Below, in pieces: positions 11,184 through 23,112 of a DNA stretch of 64,000 nt (the first letter of the stretch is position 1; each line of letters opens with the position of its first letter). The notes under the pieces were generated by a model. It ran no database searches. It was not told the origin of the DNA and saw only the letters and a list, made by a program, of their open reading frames with translations. The position numbers were made by a program, and so were the translations under genes. The stretch is from Eleginops maclovinus (taxonomy: Eukaryota > Chordata > Actinopteri > Perciformes > Eleginopidae): the NCBI RefSeq assembly GCF_036324505.1, contig NC_086360.1:6865226-6929225 (forward strand), written 5' to 3'.

Positions 11184-12941
11184 TCAGGATCGTGGAGGTA
11201 ACAGCTCCAGCAGAGAGCCCCAAACTTTCCTTTCCCTGGCCACATCAACCAGCTTTGACTGGGGGATTCCAAGGCGCTCCCAGGCCAGCGAAGAGATATA
11301 ATCCCTCCACCTGGTCCTAGGTCTACCCCTCGGTCTCTTCCCAGCTGGACGTGCCTGGAACACCTCCCTAGGGAGGCGCCCAGGTGGCATCCTCACTAGG
11401 TGCCCGAACCACCTCAACTGGCTCCTTACAACGCGAAGGAGCAGCGGTTCTACTCCGAGTCCCTCCCGGATGACTGAACTTCTCACCTTATCCCTAAGGG
11501 AGATGCCAGCCACCCTGCGGAGAAATCCCATTTCGGCCGCTTGTATCCTCAATCTCGTTCTTTCGGTCATGACCCATCCTTCATGCCCATAGGTGAGGGT
11601 AGGAACGAAGATGGCCCGGTAGACAGAGAGCTTTGCCTTCTGGCTCAGCTCTCTTTTCGTCACAACAGTGCGGTAAAGTGACTGCAGTACCGCTCCCGCT
11701 GCTCCGATTCTCCGGCCCATCTCACGCTCCATTGTTCCCTCACTCGAGAGCAAGACCCCGAGATACTTGAACTCCTTCACTTGGGGTAAGGCCTCATTCC
11801 CTACCTGGAGTGGACAGTCCATTGGTTTCCTGCTGAGAACCATGGCCTCAGATTTGGAGGTGCTGATCCTCATCCCATCCGCTTCACACTCGGCCGCGAA
11901 CCGATCCAGTGAGTGCTGAAGGTAACAGACCGATGAAGCCATTAGGACCACATCATCTGCAAAAAGCAGAGTTGCAATCCTTAGCCCACCGAACTGCAGA
12001 CCCCCTCCCCCGTGACTACGCCTCGAAATCCTGTCCATGAATATCACAAACAGGATTGGTGACAAAGCGCAGCCCTGGCGGAGGCCAACCCTCACCGGAA
12101 ATCGGTCCGACGTGCTACCGAGGACCCGGACAGAGCTCTCGCTTTGAGAGTACAGAGATTGGATGGCCCTGAGTAGAGACCCCCTCACCCCATACTCCCG
12201 CAGCACCTCCCACAGTATCTCCCTGGGAACCTGGTCATACGCCTTCTCCAAATCCACAAAGCCCCAGGCCCCCTCCAGGATCCTTGCGAGAGTGAAAAGC
12301 TGGTCCGTCGTTCCACGACCAGGACGAAAACCGCATTGTTCCTCTTCAATCTGAGGTTCGACAATCGGCCGGACCCTCCTTTCCAGCACCTTAGAGTAAA
12401 CTTTCCCGGGGAGGCTGAGTAATGTGATGCCTCTGTAATTGGCACACACCCTCTGATCCCCCTTTTTAAAAAGAGGAACCACCACCCCGGTCTGCCACTC
12501 CTTCGTTACTGTTTCTGACTTCCACGCAATGTTGATGAGACGTGTCAACCATGACAGTCCCTCAACACCCAGAGCCTTCAGCATTTCTGGGCGGATCTCA
12601 CCCACCCCCGGGGCTTTGCTACTGTGGAGCTGTTTGACTACCTCAGTGACTTCCCCCCGTGAGATTGGAGTTGATCCCCCTTCATACTCCAGCTCCGCCT
12701 CTAACATAGAGGGCGGAGTTGTCGGATTCAGGAGTTCCTCAAAGTGTTCCTTCCACCGCCCTAACACAATATCAGTTGAGGTCAACAGCGTCCCATCCTT
12801 ACTGTACACAGCTTGGATGGTTCCCTGCTTCCCCCTCCTGAGGTGTCGGACGGTTTTCAAGAACAACTTTGGTGCCGACCGAAAGTCCTTCTCCATGGCT
12901 TCTCCGAACTTCTCCCACACCCGCTGCTTTGCCTCGGCCAT
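11184..12941 (-). CDS. Rex3 reverse transcriptase region, 585 codons open
   Basis: This is the RT half of the retrotransposon polyprotein, which copies the element RNA at a nicked target. Residues 1-81 match the linker seen in the other copies. The fingers motif GVVVPLFKKGD is near 152-162 and CGFRPGRGTTDQL near 202-214. Motif A, FVDLEKAYD, is at 228-236, motif B, LRQGC, at 287-291, motif C, FADD, at 327-330, and KYLG at 392-395. The C-terminal [10 protein letters not shown] and [12 protein letters not shown] blocks are present. Compared with the copy at 0.5-2 kb, about eight residues are missing immediately before motif A (AWGFVD instead of a longer segment ending MCFVD). This may impair activity even though the catalytic aspartates remain. 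The methionine at 12941 is internal to the original long frame, so this is not a natural start. The upstream part is out of frame, so no full protein is expected. Confidence 0.88.
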   Translation of the reverse strand: MAEAKQRVWEKFGEAMEKDFRSAPKLFLKTVRHLRRGKQGTIQAVYSKDGTLLTSTDIVLGRWKEHFEELLNPTTPPSMLEAELEYEGGSTPISRGEVTEVVKQLHSSKAPGVGEIRPEMLKALGVEGLSWLTRLINIAWKSETVTKEWQTGVVVPLFKKGDQRVCANYRGITLLSLPGKVYSKVLERRVRPIVEPQIEEEQCGFRPGRGTTDQLFTLARILEGAWGFVDLEKAYDQVPREILWEVLREYGVRGSLLRAIQSLYSQSESSVRVLGSTSDRFPVRVGLRQGCALSPILFVIFMDRISRRSHGGGGLQFGGLRIATLLFADDVVLMASSVCYLQHSLDRFAAECEADGMRISTSKSEAMVLSRKPMDCPLQVGNEALPQVKEFKYLGVLLSSEGTMEREMGRRIGAAGAVLQSLYRTVVTKRELSQKAKLSVYRAIFVPTLTYGHEGWVMTERTRLRIQAAEMGFLRRVAGISLRDKVRSSVIREGLGVEPLLLRVVRSQLRWFGHLVRMPPGRLPREVFQARPAGKRPRGRPRTRWRDYISSLAWERLGIPQSKLVDVARERKVWGSLLELLPPRS

Positions 12942-12968
12942 GGCTGAGGCTGCTGCCCTTCGGGCCTG

Positions 12969-14333
12969 TCAATGCCTTGCAACTGCTTCAGGAGTACCCT
13001 GGGATAACATATCCCGGAAGACCTCCTTCTTCTGTTGGACGGCTTCCCTGACCACCGGTGTCCACCAGGAGGTTCGAGGGTTACCGCCCCTTGAGGCACC
13101 TAAGACCTTGAGACCGTAGCTTCCCGCCGCAGCTTCAGCAATAGAGGCTTTGAACACCGCCCATTCTGGTTCCATGTCCCCAGCCTCTACAGGGATGCCT
13201 GAAAAGCTCCGCCGAAGGTGTGAGTTGAAGGCCTCCTGGACTTGGGACTCCTCCAGACGTTTCCCAGTTCACCCGCACTACACGGGCTTACCAGGTCTGT
13301 CCATAGGCTTCCCCCGCCACTCGACCCAACTCACCACCAGATGGTGATCAGTTGACAACTCCGCCCCTCTCTTCACCCGAGTGTCCAAAACATGCGGCCT
13401 CAGGTCCGATGACACGATAACAAAATCGATCATGGACCTTCTGCCTAGGGTCGTCTGGTACCACGTACACTTATGAGCATCCTTATGTTCGAACATGGTG
13501 TTTGTTATGGCAAATCCATGACTAGCACAGAAGTCCAGTAACAAACTACCACTCCGGTTCAGATCAGGGGGGCCGTTCCTCCCAATCACGCCCCTCCAAG
13601 TGTCTCCATCATTGTCCATGTGTGCCTTGAAGTCTCCCAACAAGACTAAGGAGTCCCTTTATGGAGCCACATACAGGACTTCTCTCAGGGTCTCCAAGAA
13701 GGCAGAATACTCTGAACTGCTGTTTGGTGCATAAGCACACACAACAGTCAGAGTTTCCCCCCCCATAACCCGCAGGCGTAGGGAGGTGACCCTCTCGTCC
13801 ACTGGGGTAAACTCCAACAAAGCGGCACTCAACTGGGGGCTTGTGAGTATCCCCACACCCGCTCGGCGCCTCGCACCTTGGGCATCTCCGGAGAAGAATA
13901 GAGTCCAACCCTTATCCAGAAGTAAGGTTTCAGAGTTGACGCTGTGCATAGAGGTGAGCCCCACCAGATCCAACTGGTAACGCTCCACCTCCCGCACAAG
14001 CTCCGGCTCCTTCCCCCCCAGAGAGGTGACATTCCACGTCCCCAAAGCCAGCTTCTGTCGCCTGAGTCTAGTCAGTCGAGACCCTCTGCTTTCACTGTCA
14101 CCCTTCTGGCAGCGCACCCGACCCCATCGCTGTTTCCCGTAGGTGGTGGGCCCGCGGGACGGGGAAGCGGAGGTGTTGCCCATGTTGCTTTTTCGGGCTG
14201 TGCCCGGTCGGGCTCCGTGGCAAGCCCGGCCACCAGACGCTCGCTGACGAATCCTCCTTCTGAGCCTGGCTCCAGAAGGGGACCCCGGGCTTCCTCCGGG
14301 CCGGGTATCCTCGCTTTCATGTTTGTTTGTCAT
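12969..14333 (-). pseudogene. Rex3 endonuclease region, frameshifted
   Basis: The first ATG of the element frame is at 14333, since an in-frame stop lies just upstream of the codons before it. The N-terminal basic leader (residues before the [11 protein letters not shown] motif) and the first half of the endonuclease run to 13659. The frame then shifts: 13643-13278 carries the rest of the endonuclease, including the [10 protein letters not shown] and STDHHLV motifs, and 13175-12969 the linker. The catalytic GDFNA motif seen in the 46 kb copy reads GDFKA here, so an active-site asparagine is replaced. Together with the frameshifts this makes the endonuclease inactive in this copy. Confidence 0.85.
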
Positions 14334-14472
14334 GAGGTCTTTTTGAACCAATCTTAGTCTGGCCCCTTACCTGAGACCAATTTGCCATGGGAGACCCTAC
14401 CAGGAACACAAGGTTCCAGACAACACAGCCCCCATGTTCCTCGGGGCACACAAACCTCTCCACCAAAACCAT

Positions 14473-16187
14473 TATTTTATTTTTTATTTTCAGTAAACCT
14501 TTCTGTCTGAATTTTGTTTACAAAATGAAAGCGTATGCACAAAAGGTTCAACATTTGCAATAGCTTCATATATTGAACTCATAATCTCAACACCGATCAG
14601 ACAAAATGCACTGCAGAATAAGCTGTAATAACTGATCAAATGCAGCCGTAAGGCAAGGAGGCCATCCTTGCCAGTGAAACATACTTTTTTTTTAATATAA
14701 CAAAAGTAGTTTGCACCGAGGGCGACTATGGCTGAGCGGTCGTGCAACCTGGAGAGCCTCAGTGAGAGGAGGCGAGGGAACACAGGCAGGGAGGCAGGGA
14801 CATCAGCGCGATCCGCAACACTAGTCACGGCAGATGGACATATCACAAGGCCCAGTGCGAAGTTGCTATAACACATAATGTTGTTTGTGCCATGTTTCCA
14901 GTTTCTCAGTGCTGGGCAAGAGGCACAAAGGCCTGGATCCTGAACTGAAACAGCTTGACTCGGTGTAATGAAATTGCCTGGTTCCCAAGTGCATCCTCCT
15001 TTCTGCATCGCTGTATCGGAACAATCGCATTGCCAGACACAATGGGGAAAAGCCCGAGAGGATGTTGAAGATGCTTCTCTGCGTTTTCTTGGGGAAAAGA
15101 TTTGAAAATCCACTTCCTCAGTTCATTGTGGTGGAAGAGCAGAAAATGACGCCAGGACTCATAGATACAATTTGGCGAATATTGGTCTTTTCTGCTTCCT
15201 CCCCCCCCACGTCCCCCATTCTTACCCCTCTTCCCACCTGCTCAGCATGGATCCATGTTAAAATTATCCTCCCTATTGTCTGATGACGGTCAAAATCCAA
15301 CAAAGCGGGTTTCACTTACCCTGAGATGAAAGGATTATGAGCTAAAACATCACTTTAGTTATGGGTCAATAGCTTAAGGTTATAATCTACGCCCCCCCCA
15401 AACTGCACTATCATCATAAAGGGGATCAGAATGTTGGCACAGCTGTCTTTTCTGATCTTTAGGGTGCAAATAAATACGCAAAAAGCACTAAGCAATTTTC
15501 ACTGAGTAGTATCCTAAACTGTCACTGAGTCATGTGTAAGGGTACACAACATTTGTGTGTGAAATAGCTTTGAGATATTATCCACTGATCTAAAGCCTGT
15601 CATGCTATCGTTTGTTTTTTCTCCCATCTGTACCCAGTTTGTGGGATACCATTTGTAATAGTAATTATAATGGTTAAATGAAGAAGGGTGGCTACAATAA
15701 TTATTACCAAAACATAAAATCAACAATGGGAGATGAATAAGCAAGGCAGAGACATTAAACGGGCAAGTCAAAATAAACCAAATCTGTCCAACCAAAGGTT
15801 ATTGCGTAAAGAGCAGGTCCATAAAACCAAGTTTTAAGAGGTGGTTTTAAAAAGATGAAACAGATGTGGCCAGCAGAGTCTCAGACAGAACAGGAGTCAG
15901 TGAATATTGATGTTGTCCAGGTCCTCTGGGGTTAAAGTTCTGCAATGTAACATCAGAAATGTGATTGGCAAAGGCTTGAAAAACTATAAACAGCTGAAAA
16001 CGTGACCATGTCTTTTTTTAAATTAATATAATATGTACTGGCTGATTTGTGCCTGCAAATTTGATTCAGACATGTAACCGTTTATGTTATGCCTGAATAT
16101 ATTCAATGGAAGCCCATCAATGAACGGATTGCACAACTCTTCTTAAATATACTGTGTTTAGCCTATTCCACATTTATAAGGTCTTCA
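14473..16187. other. Non-coding flank of the Rex3 copy
   Basis: A 207-codon open frame lies on the minus strand at 14490-15113, but it has a GTG start, no recognisable domain and low-complexity boundaries, so I do not call it a gene. The 14700-15060 part is GC-richer and could be a conserved block. Confidence 0.4.
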
Positions 16188-16292
16188 CTTTGAGGGGAGA
16201 AACTCCCTCCGGCATGAACTTTAGGATTTTAGCCTTTGCAGACCATTTTCATTCACAAAAACCTATATAACACACTATAGGAGACCAAGACC
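16188..16292 (-). mobile_element. TTAA-family element, fragment L
   Basis: Matches the half of the TTAA-flanked family that contains GAGAAACTCCCTC, TTTGCAGACCATTT and AACCTATATAACACACTA. Only this half is present and no clear end or target site can be set. Confidence 0.6.
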
Positions 16293-19200
16293 TTCGGTAA
16301 AGGATCCGAGAACTTCTTCCAGCATATCCTTTTAATCAGGTACAAATGCATGAATAAATTGACTTATTGATCTAACAAGAATCTGCCATTAGATATTTCC
16401 CTTATTTGTCAGCTTCTTATGGTTTATTGTTATCATGTGTTGATTTCAGAACAGGCTATATAGTGCCTTGAAGATGAAGGAAGATTGTAAAACAGCAAAA
16501 CACTTTTATCATTCTAACAAAGAAGTAGTTTATAGTAAAATGTAGAATGTTTGAAGAGCGAAGATCTAGAAATACATGGTAAAAGCATGTCCTTCTATAT
16601 CCCCTAAAGGGCATATGAAACACTTTTTATTAACTCTAGTGGTACAGAAAGCTCCACATGTAGCAGCTGCTTTGGTAAGTGTCAAGTTGATGTCAAAAAA
16701 CAACTTGTCCTTTTAATATGTTGAGCAACAGAGATACCTACAGTTAGAAAATGAAAAACGCCCAGGTGTGATTGATGCGGGACAGGTGTGAAGGTCTGGA
16801 CCTCAAAGTATCTTTGACTCTGTCGTGTGCGTGGAGAGAGTGATTTCTTTGCGTGACGATTAAACTTTGAAGTATAAGGCCACATTACCTTTTCTTCCAG
16901 TGATTTATCACACGGTTCCCTTGACTGTGTCCGGGGGCTTCTGAAATATAGGCGTGATTTATGGCTTCTGATTCATTTAAGTTCTTGAATAAACATTGTG
17001 GGAAGTTTCATTAATATCCCAAAAGGTTGAACAAAAATGATACCCATGCTGAATCCTGCATCACTTTGTGTGTAAGTTTCTCAGGCAGGCCAAGGGTAAA
17101 TGTACTTACTATAAATGCTCAATGGCTTAACCGTTTAACAGCAATATTGATTAGGAGGACATTTCTAAGTTTCTTTTGTTAAGCTAATGTTGGGAGATCT
17201 CAACTATGTATCTATTGAACTAGAGATGCATCTGATTGGCGGGCAACTGAAAAGGGCCTGTTGCCATTGGATCAAATGTACACACATGCCACAGCATGGT
17301 GTGATGCTGCAAACACAGCAGCACAGCAACCTTAACAATGTGGAACAACCAACTTAATCAGACACTGAAAAAAGTGGTAAAGGAATAAGTCCTGAACCTG
17401 GAATTGAGTTTGAATTTTAGCACTTCTGGCCAGCCTCATTTCAAAGGCAATGTTTCTCTGAAATAGTTTTTGGTTTTATTCTATGACCGAAAACACATCA
17501 GCTAACAAAATAAGTGAACGTCTGACGCTTTTACATGCTAACAAGTGACTAACTGCTGAACACCATCACGACGATCACAAGTCCACTTTTAGTATATTGA
17601 CTTGACATCATGTAACGTTCATGTAGTTTGTTTTTAGCAATATGTTAGCTAGCGTTAGCTGCTCCATAGAACATGTTAGTTTTTTTTTGTTTACGTGTGC
17701 CACTGATCTTATTTTCTGCAATGTTCCAAAATCTGATGGAAGAATCCCTTTGATTTTGTTTATTTTCTCAGATTCTCCTTTGATATGTGTGGATATATAA
17801 TTGCAAGAAAATGTGTACTGTATGCCATCAGGTTTACTTCTTGGAAAGATCATTTGAATTAGCAAAAAAAACATAATCGGCAGTCTTAAAATTGAAAAGG
17901 CAAAATTTGCATTTCTTTACTAAATAAAGGTAAATTTAGGCCAAATTTGGATATTTAATAGGTTTGGAACAGTTGTTGGGATATTCTTTAAACATGATTT
18001 AAATTTTAAAGTTGGACTACTTGTTATGAGTGTAAAGAAGGATCTAGCTATAACTATGGATAGAAGATAGAACTATACTAGGAACACTTTGTCTAATTAT
18101 GAAACTGGTTAACGTTAAGGCTGATACTAACGTTTTATTTTGCAAGACCTGAACATCTTGCATATTGGTTTCCTTTATCTGTAAATGACGATATGATACT
18201 TTGTCCCTGAAAATCCTTATGTGTTACAATGTTCCCCCAGAAAGGAGCTGAACAACGTCTTAAATCTGCAACATAATGATAGCCTCAAACCCAGAAGAAG
18301 CTAGCTTTCTACTTGACACAAGCAGTTTATTCTCAGCTTGTTAAAACCATCTCAACAGTCTGACTTTAGTTGAAGAAATACATTGCATTAGTGTTGGGGG
18401 GATTTTAATTAACGCTAAAAACAAAAGACATTTGCTGCTGCTCACTTTGACAGTGCAGATATGAAAAGTGAAGTCTGTGTCCATATGAAGTAGCTCATCT
18501 TGGTCTGTAATTCAGCTCAGGGATACTTGTCGGACGTTGTGTGGCTGGTGTGGCGCTCAGTGTGGTAAACAGCCATTAATTTCATCATTAACATTCCTTT
18601 GTGTTGCACTGCTAGCACAGAAGGCTTCTTTAATTAAATCAGCGAGGAGTGCAACAACGGTCGCCAAAAGGCGTTTATTTGCCTATCGATGTGCCTGAGG
18701 TCGCGTCTGTCCAGGCTCGCACTCGTGGGGTTGGGGGCATATTTTCACATTAAGCTCAAGGAAGAAACAGCTCCTCCTCATCACAACGAATCTGAATACA
18801 GCTGCCTGTTTACGCTGTTATTCTTTGTGAGGGGACAACAACACCAATTCTAATATAGTCTGCATCGCTAATGCTCAGCTGCTGGCTAGTGTGAGTGTGT
18901 GGGTGTTTGTAGTATTCAACTTCTCTGGCAAAGGGACAAAACGTGTGTAATGTAACATTGTATTTGCAAATGTACCTTTTAATTGATGTTACAACAAACA
19001 AAAAACGACGATAAATTGATGAATTCATTAAATAGAAAAAGACCCCGACTGACTTTAAATGTATTAAATTAAGGTAAATACCGGTAATACAAATGCATAC
19101 ATGATGATAATAACAAATCAAGTATAAAAACATAATCCTTTATTAAAACATGCTATAATGTAGCAGAAATACTCATATTAATGTTATTCAAGATTAAACA

Positions 19201-19325
19201 ACAATCTGAAGCAATGTAATATGATAACATTATGTGATAAGACAGAACATTCTTTCCAAATAATACTGTAAAATAATAAAGATATAACAATCAAATAACT
19301 ACAAGAATAAGAAAATGAGTTCTTA
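16293..19325. other. Non-coding, AT-rich
   Basis: No gene or clear transposon. Short repeated phrases such as GTTAGCTAGCGTTAGC near 17650 are present but do not define an element. Confidence 0.45.
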
Positions 19326-19339
19326 TAATAATAATAATA

Positions 19340-19374
<35 letters not shown>

Positions 19375-19375
19375 A
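19326..19375. repeat. (AAT)n(GAT)n compound microsatellite
   Basis: About six AAT units run into about ten GAT units, then back to GATAAT. Confidence 0.9.
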
Positions 19376-20463
19376 ATCAAATAAATCTTATACATTTTGC
19401 TCATTGTCATAAAATCCATCTCAATCGTTATGCTTCAATTTAGTTACAGTATTAAAAGCCTTTCCCTCAGGATACCATTAAGACATATTAAATGTCAATA
19501 TCCAAGCTTGAGAAGATTCAAACACAGTCGGAAGTACGTAGAGTAAATACTGTAAATTTACCTCTGTCCACTTCTGGTTAGTGGCATATTGTTATGTTTT
19601 TATGAAGAAAACATTGTTTTACTCTTTTGTCCAAACACAACACCTTTTGTGTACATTGGTGATTCTGTATTGTTTACTTTGTAACTCCTTTAATGAACTT
19701 TTTCCCAATAATTGGAGATGAAGTTTGAGATTGAGTCATTGTTATAAGTCTTGTCCCTGAACCATGGAGCTCTAATTTAAGAAGCACTTTTTTTTCTTTT
19801 TTTTTTTACACATCAATGAATTGTTGTTTAAATGGATACAAGAAGCCTTTGCCCGTTTTCGTCTGTGCATTTCAGTTTTTTATGTTCAAGCTTGCGGGCG
19901 CACACCCCCGCCCACATGTCGTTACTTCTGTGTTTATAATATGTGCTCGTGTTCTCTGACGGAGTGGCAAGAGCACGGAAGGATTTCCCCAGCGTCCCAG
20001 GTGCCGGAGTGTGTGCTCAGTGAAGGGTAAGGACCATCTGCCGGGGCTGGGTGAAATCAGTGCAACATGCAGGTGCTGAGGTATTTACCCCAGCATGCAA
20101 GGTAGAAAAACAAAGCAGGGGGTGAGGGGGGGTCATGACCCACAGAGAGCAGGGTGTTTGGCCTAGAAAATGCAGACCTCATGGTCAGATGCAGCGTGCA
20201 TAATTTAAAGGTCTGCAACACTTTTGTTTTTGTTTGACCATGAAACACTATGGATTTTGAGTCGGTAAGCAAAATCCATATTCGAACCAGTAAGTAAGGG
20301 CTGTGAATAACCATCGTTTTTTCTTGATTTTTTTATTAATAGTTTGCTCTTCAAAATGTCTCCAAAATTAGTAAAAGAAGTGTCCATCCAGTCCTAGGTA
20401 ATGATTTGTTTTTTTAATTTGTCTTGTTTTTGTCATTCCAAAACCCAAAGATTTTCGCTTTAA
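19376..20463. other. Non-coding
   Basis: No gene seen. A poly-T run near 19787-19807 and the GC-richer stretch at 19880-20060 show no coding signs. Confidence 0.45.
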
Positions 20464-20605
20464 TTTAGAGGGGCCCTAATGTGTATTTTATGTGTTTCCT
20501 TTCCTGTAGTGTGTTACATGTTTTTACACGTAAATGGTCTGCAAATGCTAAAATCCCAAAGTTCCCTTCAGAGGGAGTTTCTCTCCGACACACTGTCTTT
20601 GACAA
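20464..20605 (+). mobile_element. TTAA-family element, left half (copy A)
   Basis: Begins after TTAA at 20460-20463 with GAGGGGCCCTAATGTG, then TTTCCTTTCCTGTAGTGTGT, a variant of AAATGGTCTGCAAA, and CCCAAAGTTCCCTTCAGAGG. The right half is missing. Confidence 0.7.
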
Positions 20606-21714
20606 GATGCATTTTGGTTGTTTCATTCTTTTTTCTTTATTGATTCCATTTTGAATTTTTTGTTTGTTGTTTTGTCCATCATTTGAATGCATTTCTATAA
20701 GCTAAACCTTATAAATCCAGCCCACCAGATCAAGATCATTCATTCAATTAGAAGCCGCTGTATACATGTCCAGTCCAGCAAAGTACAACAGCACACCAAC
20801 GGTATGCCATCAATATATATAACACATGCTCATAGCATAAACCAATTAATTCTGCTTCCATTATTTATGATCTGCCTCTGTCTGTGAGGACACTGGGATT
20901 CTGAACTACTCACAGCTTAGAGCCCTCCAGTCTGCCATACATAATTCTTTCTGATGAACAGTTGTACAGATGTTTGCATGTTCTGTCTGCAGACTGCAGT
21001 ACAAGCGTTCAACAAAAACCCTACCCTCTCACTGTAATCCTGCATGTGGGTATGGGCGGGTGGATGAAATTAAACAGATATGCTTATCCAAACTATTTAT
21101 TAAAGAACCATATCTGAGATATAATCCTAATATGTTATCAAGAGCCGGGGGGATTTTGGACATACATGCAGCGCAGAAATCCAGGTGTACTGGGTCGTAA
21201 ATCGGGGGATTAGCGGAAAGGTTATTGTAATTTTTTAAATAACACAAAAGCAGATTTCATTATTAAAAGGCTGAACGGACCATCTGGGAGGAAGAAAGTA
21301 CTTTAGATTCATACTGTACCTCCACACATCAATTGCTATTATTGTTTTTCATCAACTCAGACCACCAGGTCAGAAACAAAAATAATTTACAAAAGCATAT
21401 CTGATCATGTACTGGACTTGTAGTATGAGGACACAACAGTCTTTATGAATAGATTAACAGACTGTACTAGTCTGAGTTGTATTGAGTCACATTATTCCCC
21501 ATGTACATGCGTTTATCACTAGGAGTGGGCGGCTTAACCTCTGCAAAGGGCACACCGGTACAAACACCAGGATATGGATTGTGCTGTAACATTTGTATCG
21601 GTTTAACCCAGATTAAATATGTCATTCAGTGCCTGCAGCAGAGCACCTCCCTGTTTGTTGTTGTATGTAGAGTGTGTGAGTTTATAGTTTTATATTTTGT
21701 AATAAGTTATAGCA

Positions 21715-21718
<4 letters not shown>
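20606..21718. other. Non-coding
   Basis: No gene, RNA or transposon recognised. Confidence 0.45.

Positions 21719-21749
<31 letters not shown>
21719..21749. repeat. (AT)n microsatellite
   Basis: About fifteen AT units in a row. Confidence 0.9.
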
Positions 21750-21752
<3 letters not shown>

Positions 21753-22051
21753 TATATTGACAAAATCAAGTCAAGTGAATTGAATTTTTTTTCTTAAACA
21801 TTTTTTATTATTTCTCAATTCTTAGTGTCCTTGAGAAATAACAAGTTCAACAAAAAAAGTTGAAGAGTCATTCCTGTTATATTAATCAGATGTATATAAC
21901 TAGTCTGGCTGCTTTTCATTACTCAGAAACCTGTGAGTAAAAAACAAAACTCAAAATAACATAAAGCTGGTATTTTAACAACAAGTTGACTCGATATCTT
22001 GTTTATATTTGTATTCTCCAGAAGGAATACAACTTTGTAAAATGAAAGTTG

Positions 22052-22191
22052 GCCCAGGCAGAGGGATTATATCTCTTCGCTGGCCTGGGAGCTCCTTGGA
22101 ATCCCCCAGTCAGAGCTGGTTGATGTGGCCAGGGAAAGAGAAGATTGGGGCTCTCTGCTGGAGCTGTTACCTCCGCGACTGTGATGGATGG
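22052..22191 (+). mobile_element. Rex3 3' tail, 140-bp truncated insertion with 13-bp target duplication
   Basis: Plus-strand copy of the last 40 or so codons of Rex3 ([32 protein letters not shown]) plus a GATGGATGG tail. The sequence AAAATGAAAGTTG stands on both sides, at 22039-22051 and 22192-22204, without a mismatch. Compared with the longer copies, about 20 bp between the stop region and the tail is missing. The complete duplication suggests a relatively recent insertion. Confidence 0.92.
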
Positions 22192-22287
22192 AAAATGAAA
22201 GTTGTTCAATTCAGAATTCTAGATGACAGGGATCTTGATTTGGACATGTGATTTGCTATTTGCTGCAAAGGGGTCTCTTAGCATTAA

Positions 22288-22470
22288 AGAGGACAGATTA
22301 CGCTATAATTTCCAGGTTCGTATTGTAGTTTTTGTGTCTCTACTGTGACATGTCTCCATGCTTTAATGTTCAAAAAGCTTTTTTATTTTTCTCATACTGC
22401 CTGTGCTGCAGCACCTGTTTTCACCCTCTGTCTGAAACCAGAGCCCAGTCTGCTCGGATTGGTTAATGGG
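22288..22470 (-). mobile_element. TTAA-family element, half copy (B)
   Basis: Follows TTAA at 22284-22287. Shares GACATGTCTCCATGCTTTAA, TGTTCAAAAAGCT, CATACTGCCTGTGCTGCAGC and CCCTCTGTCTGAAACCAGAG with the other reverse-strand copies. The far half is missing. Confidence 0.75.
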
Positions 22471-23112
22471 CTTGGATTATTAACAAATATGAAAACTGTT
22501 AGGGCACTTCAGCAGAGTAAGAGACACTCATGTAAAACAACCTGAAAATAGTACAAAGCTGGGAAAAAAGTCAGGATAAGAAAGTGCTGACTGATGCAGG
22601 TTCACTGTGTGTTCCCTGCAGTGCTCATATTCGTCAAAGACTTCCTGAGCAGATTACTGTGACACCAGCCACCTCGTTTTTGAACTACGCTTGCAGCTTT
22701 CTGTGACAGGTACGCCAGCCGACATCAACATATCCAGCCGCAACATCCGCGACTCACGGGCCTGCAGCTTTATCCGTTCTGACGGATATTTTCTGTTTGT
22801 TGCCTGAGGGATTACGGGCTCTGATGAAACAAAGGCACAAACATAATGTTTTGTGTTGGAGCTGCTTCTATCTGCTGTCTTCTGCGGAAACTATGTGGTA
22901 AAAGTGATTTTGTTTTTTTCTGTGTTCTTGCTTAGATCTTGATCAAAGTGATATTTCTCCAATAGACTGGGCATTTTCTTCCCATTGCTTTGTGTGAACT
23001 CTGGATATGCAAAACGTTTTTAAGCTCATGTATTTCTGCTTAATTAATTATTGCTCGCCAATCTGCTATAATGATGTAGTTTTTATCTAGTCTTCATGGT
23101 TAAATATTTTAA
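22471..23112. other. Non-coding
   Basis: No gene recognised between the two TTAA-family copies. Confidence 0.45.

Larger units (their letters stand above)
11147..14463 (-). mobile_element. Rex3-type (RTE) LINE, near full-length copy
   Basis: About 3.3 kb on the minus strand, with coding sequence for an apurinic-type endonuclease followed by reverse transcriptase and a short 3' tail of ATGG repeats at 11147-11166. The 5' end matches the 5' end of the copy at 46.1-48.4 kb (CTCTCCACCA on the plus strand). The sequence CAAAACCAT occurs at 11138-11146 and 14464-14472 and is a likely target duplication, although its edge overlaps the element sequence. This is the most complete copy in the window but it is not intact. 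The endonuclease part is broken by frameshifts, and about 24 bp is missing just before RT motif A. Confidence 0.92.

Noticed and set aside
13944..14357. 137-codon plus-strand frame, also present at 47869-48282
   Set aside because: Antisense to the Rex3 N-terminal and endonuclease region, kept by copy similarity and GC-rich composition.
14490..15113. 207-codon minus-strand frame next to a Rex3 copy
   Set aside because: GTG start, no recognisable domain or motif, and a position outside the element. A frame of this length can occur by chance in 64 kb.
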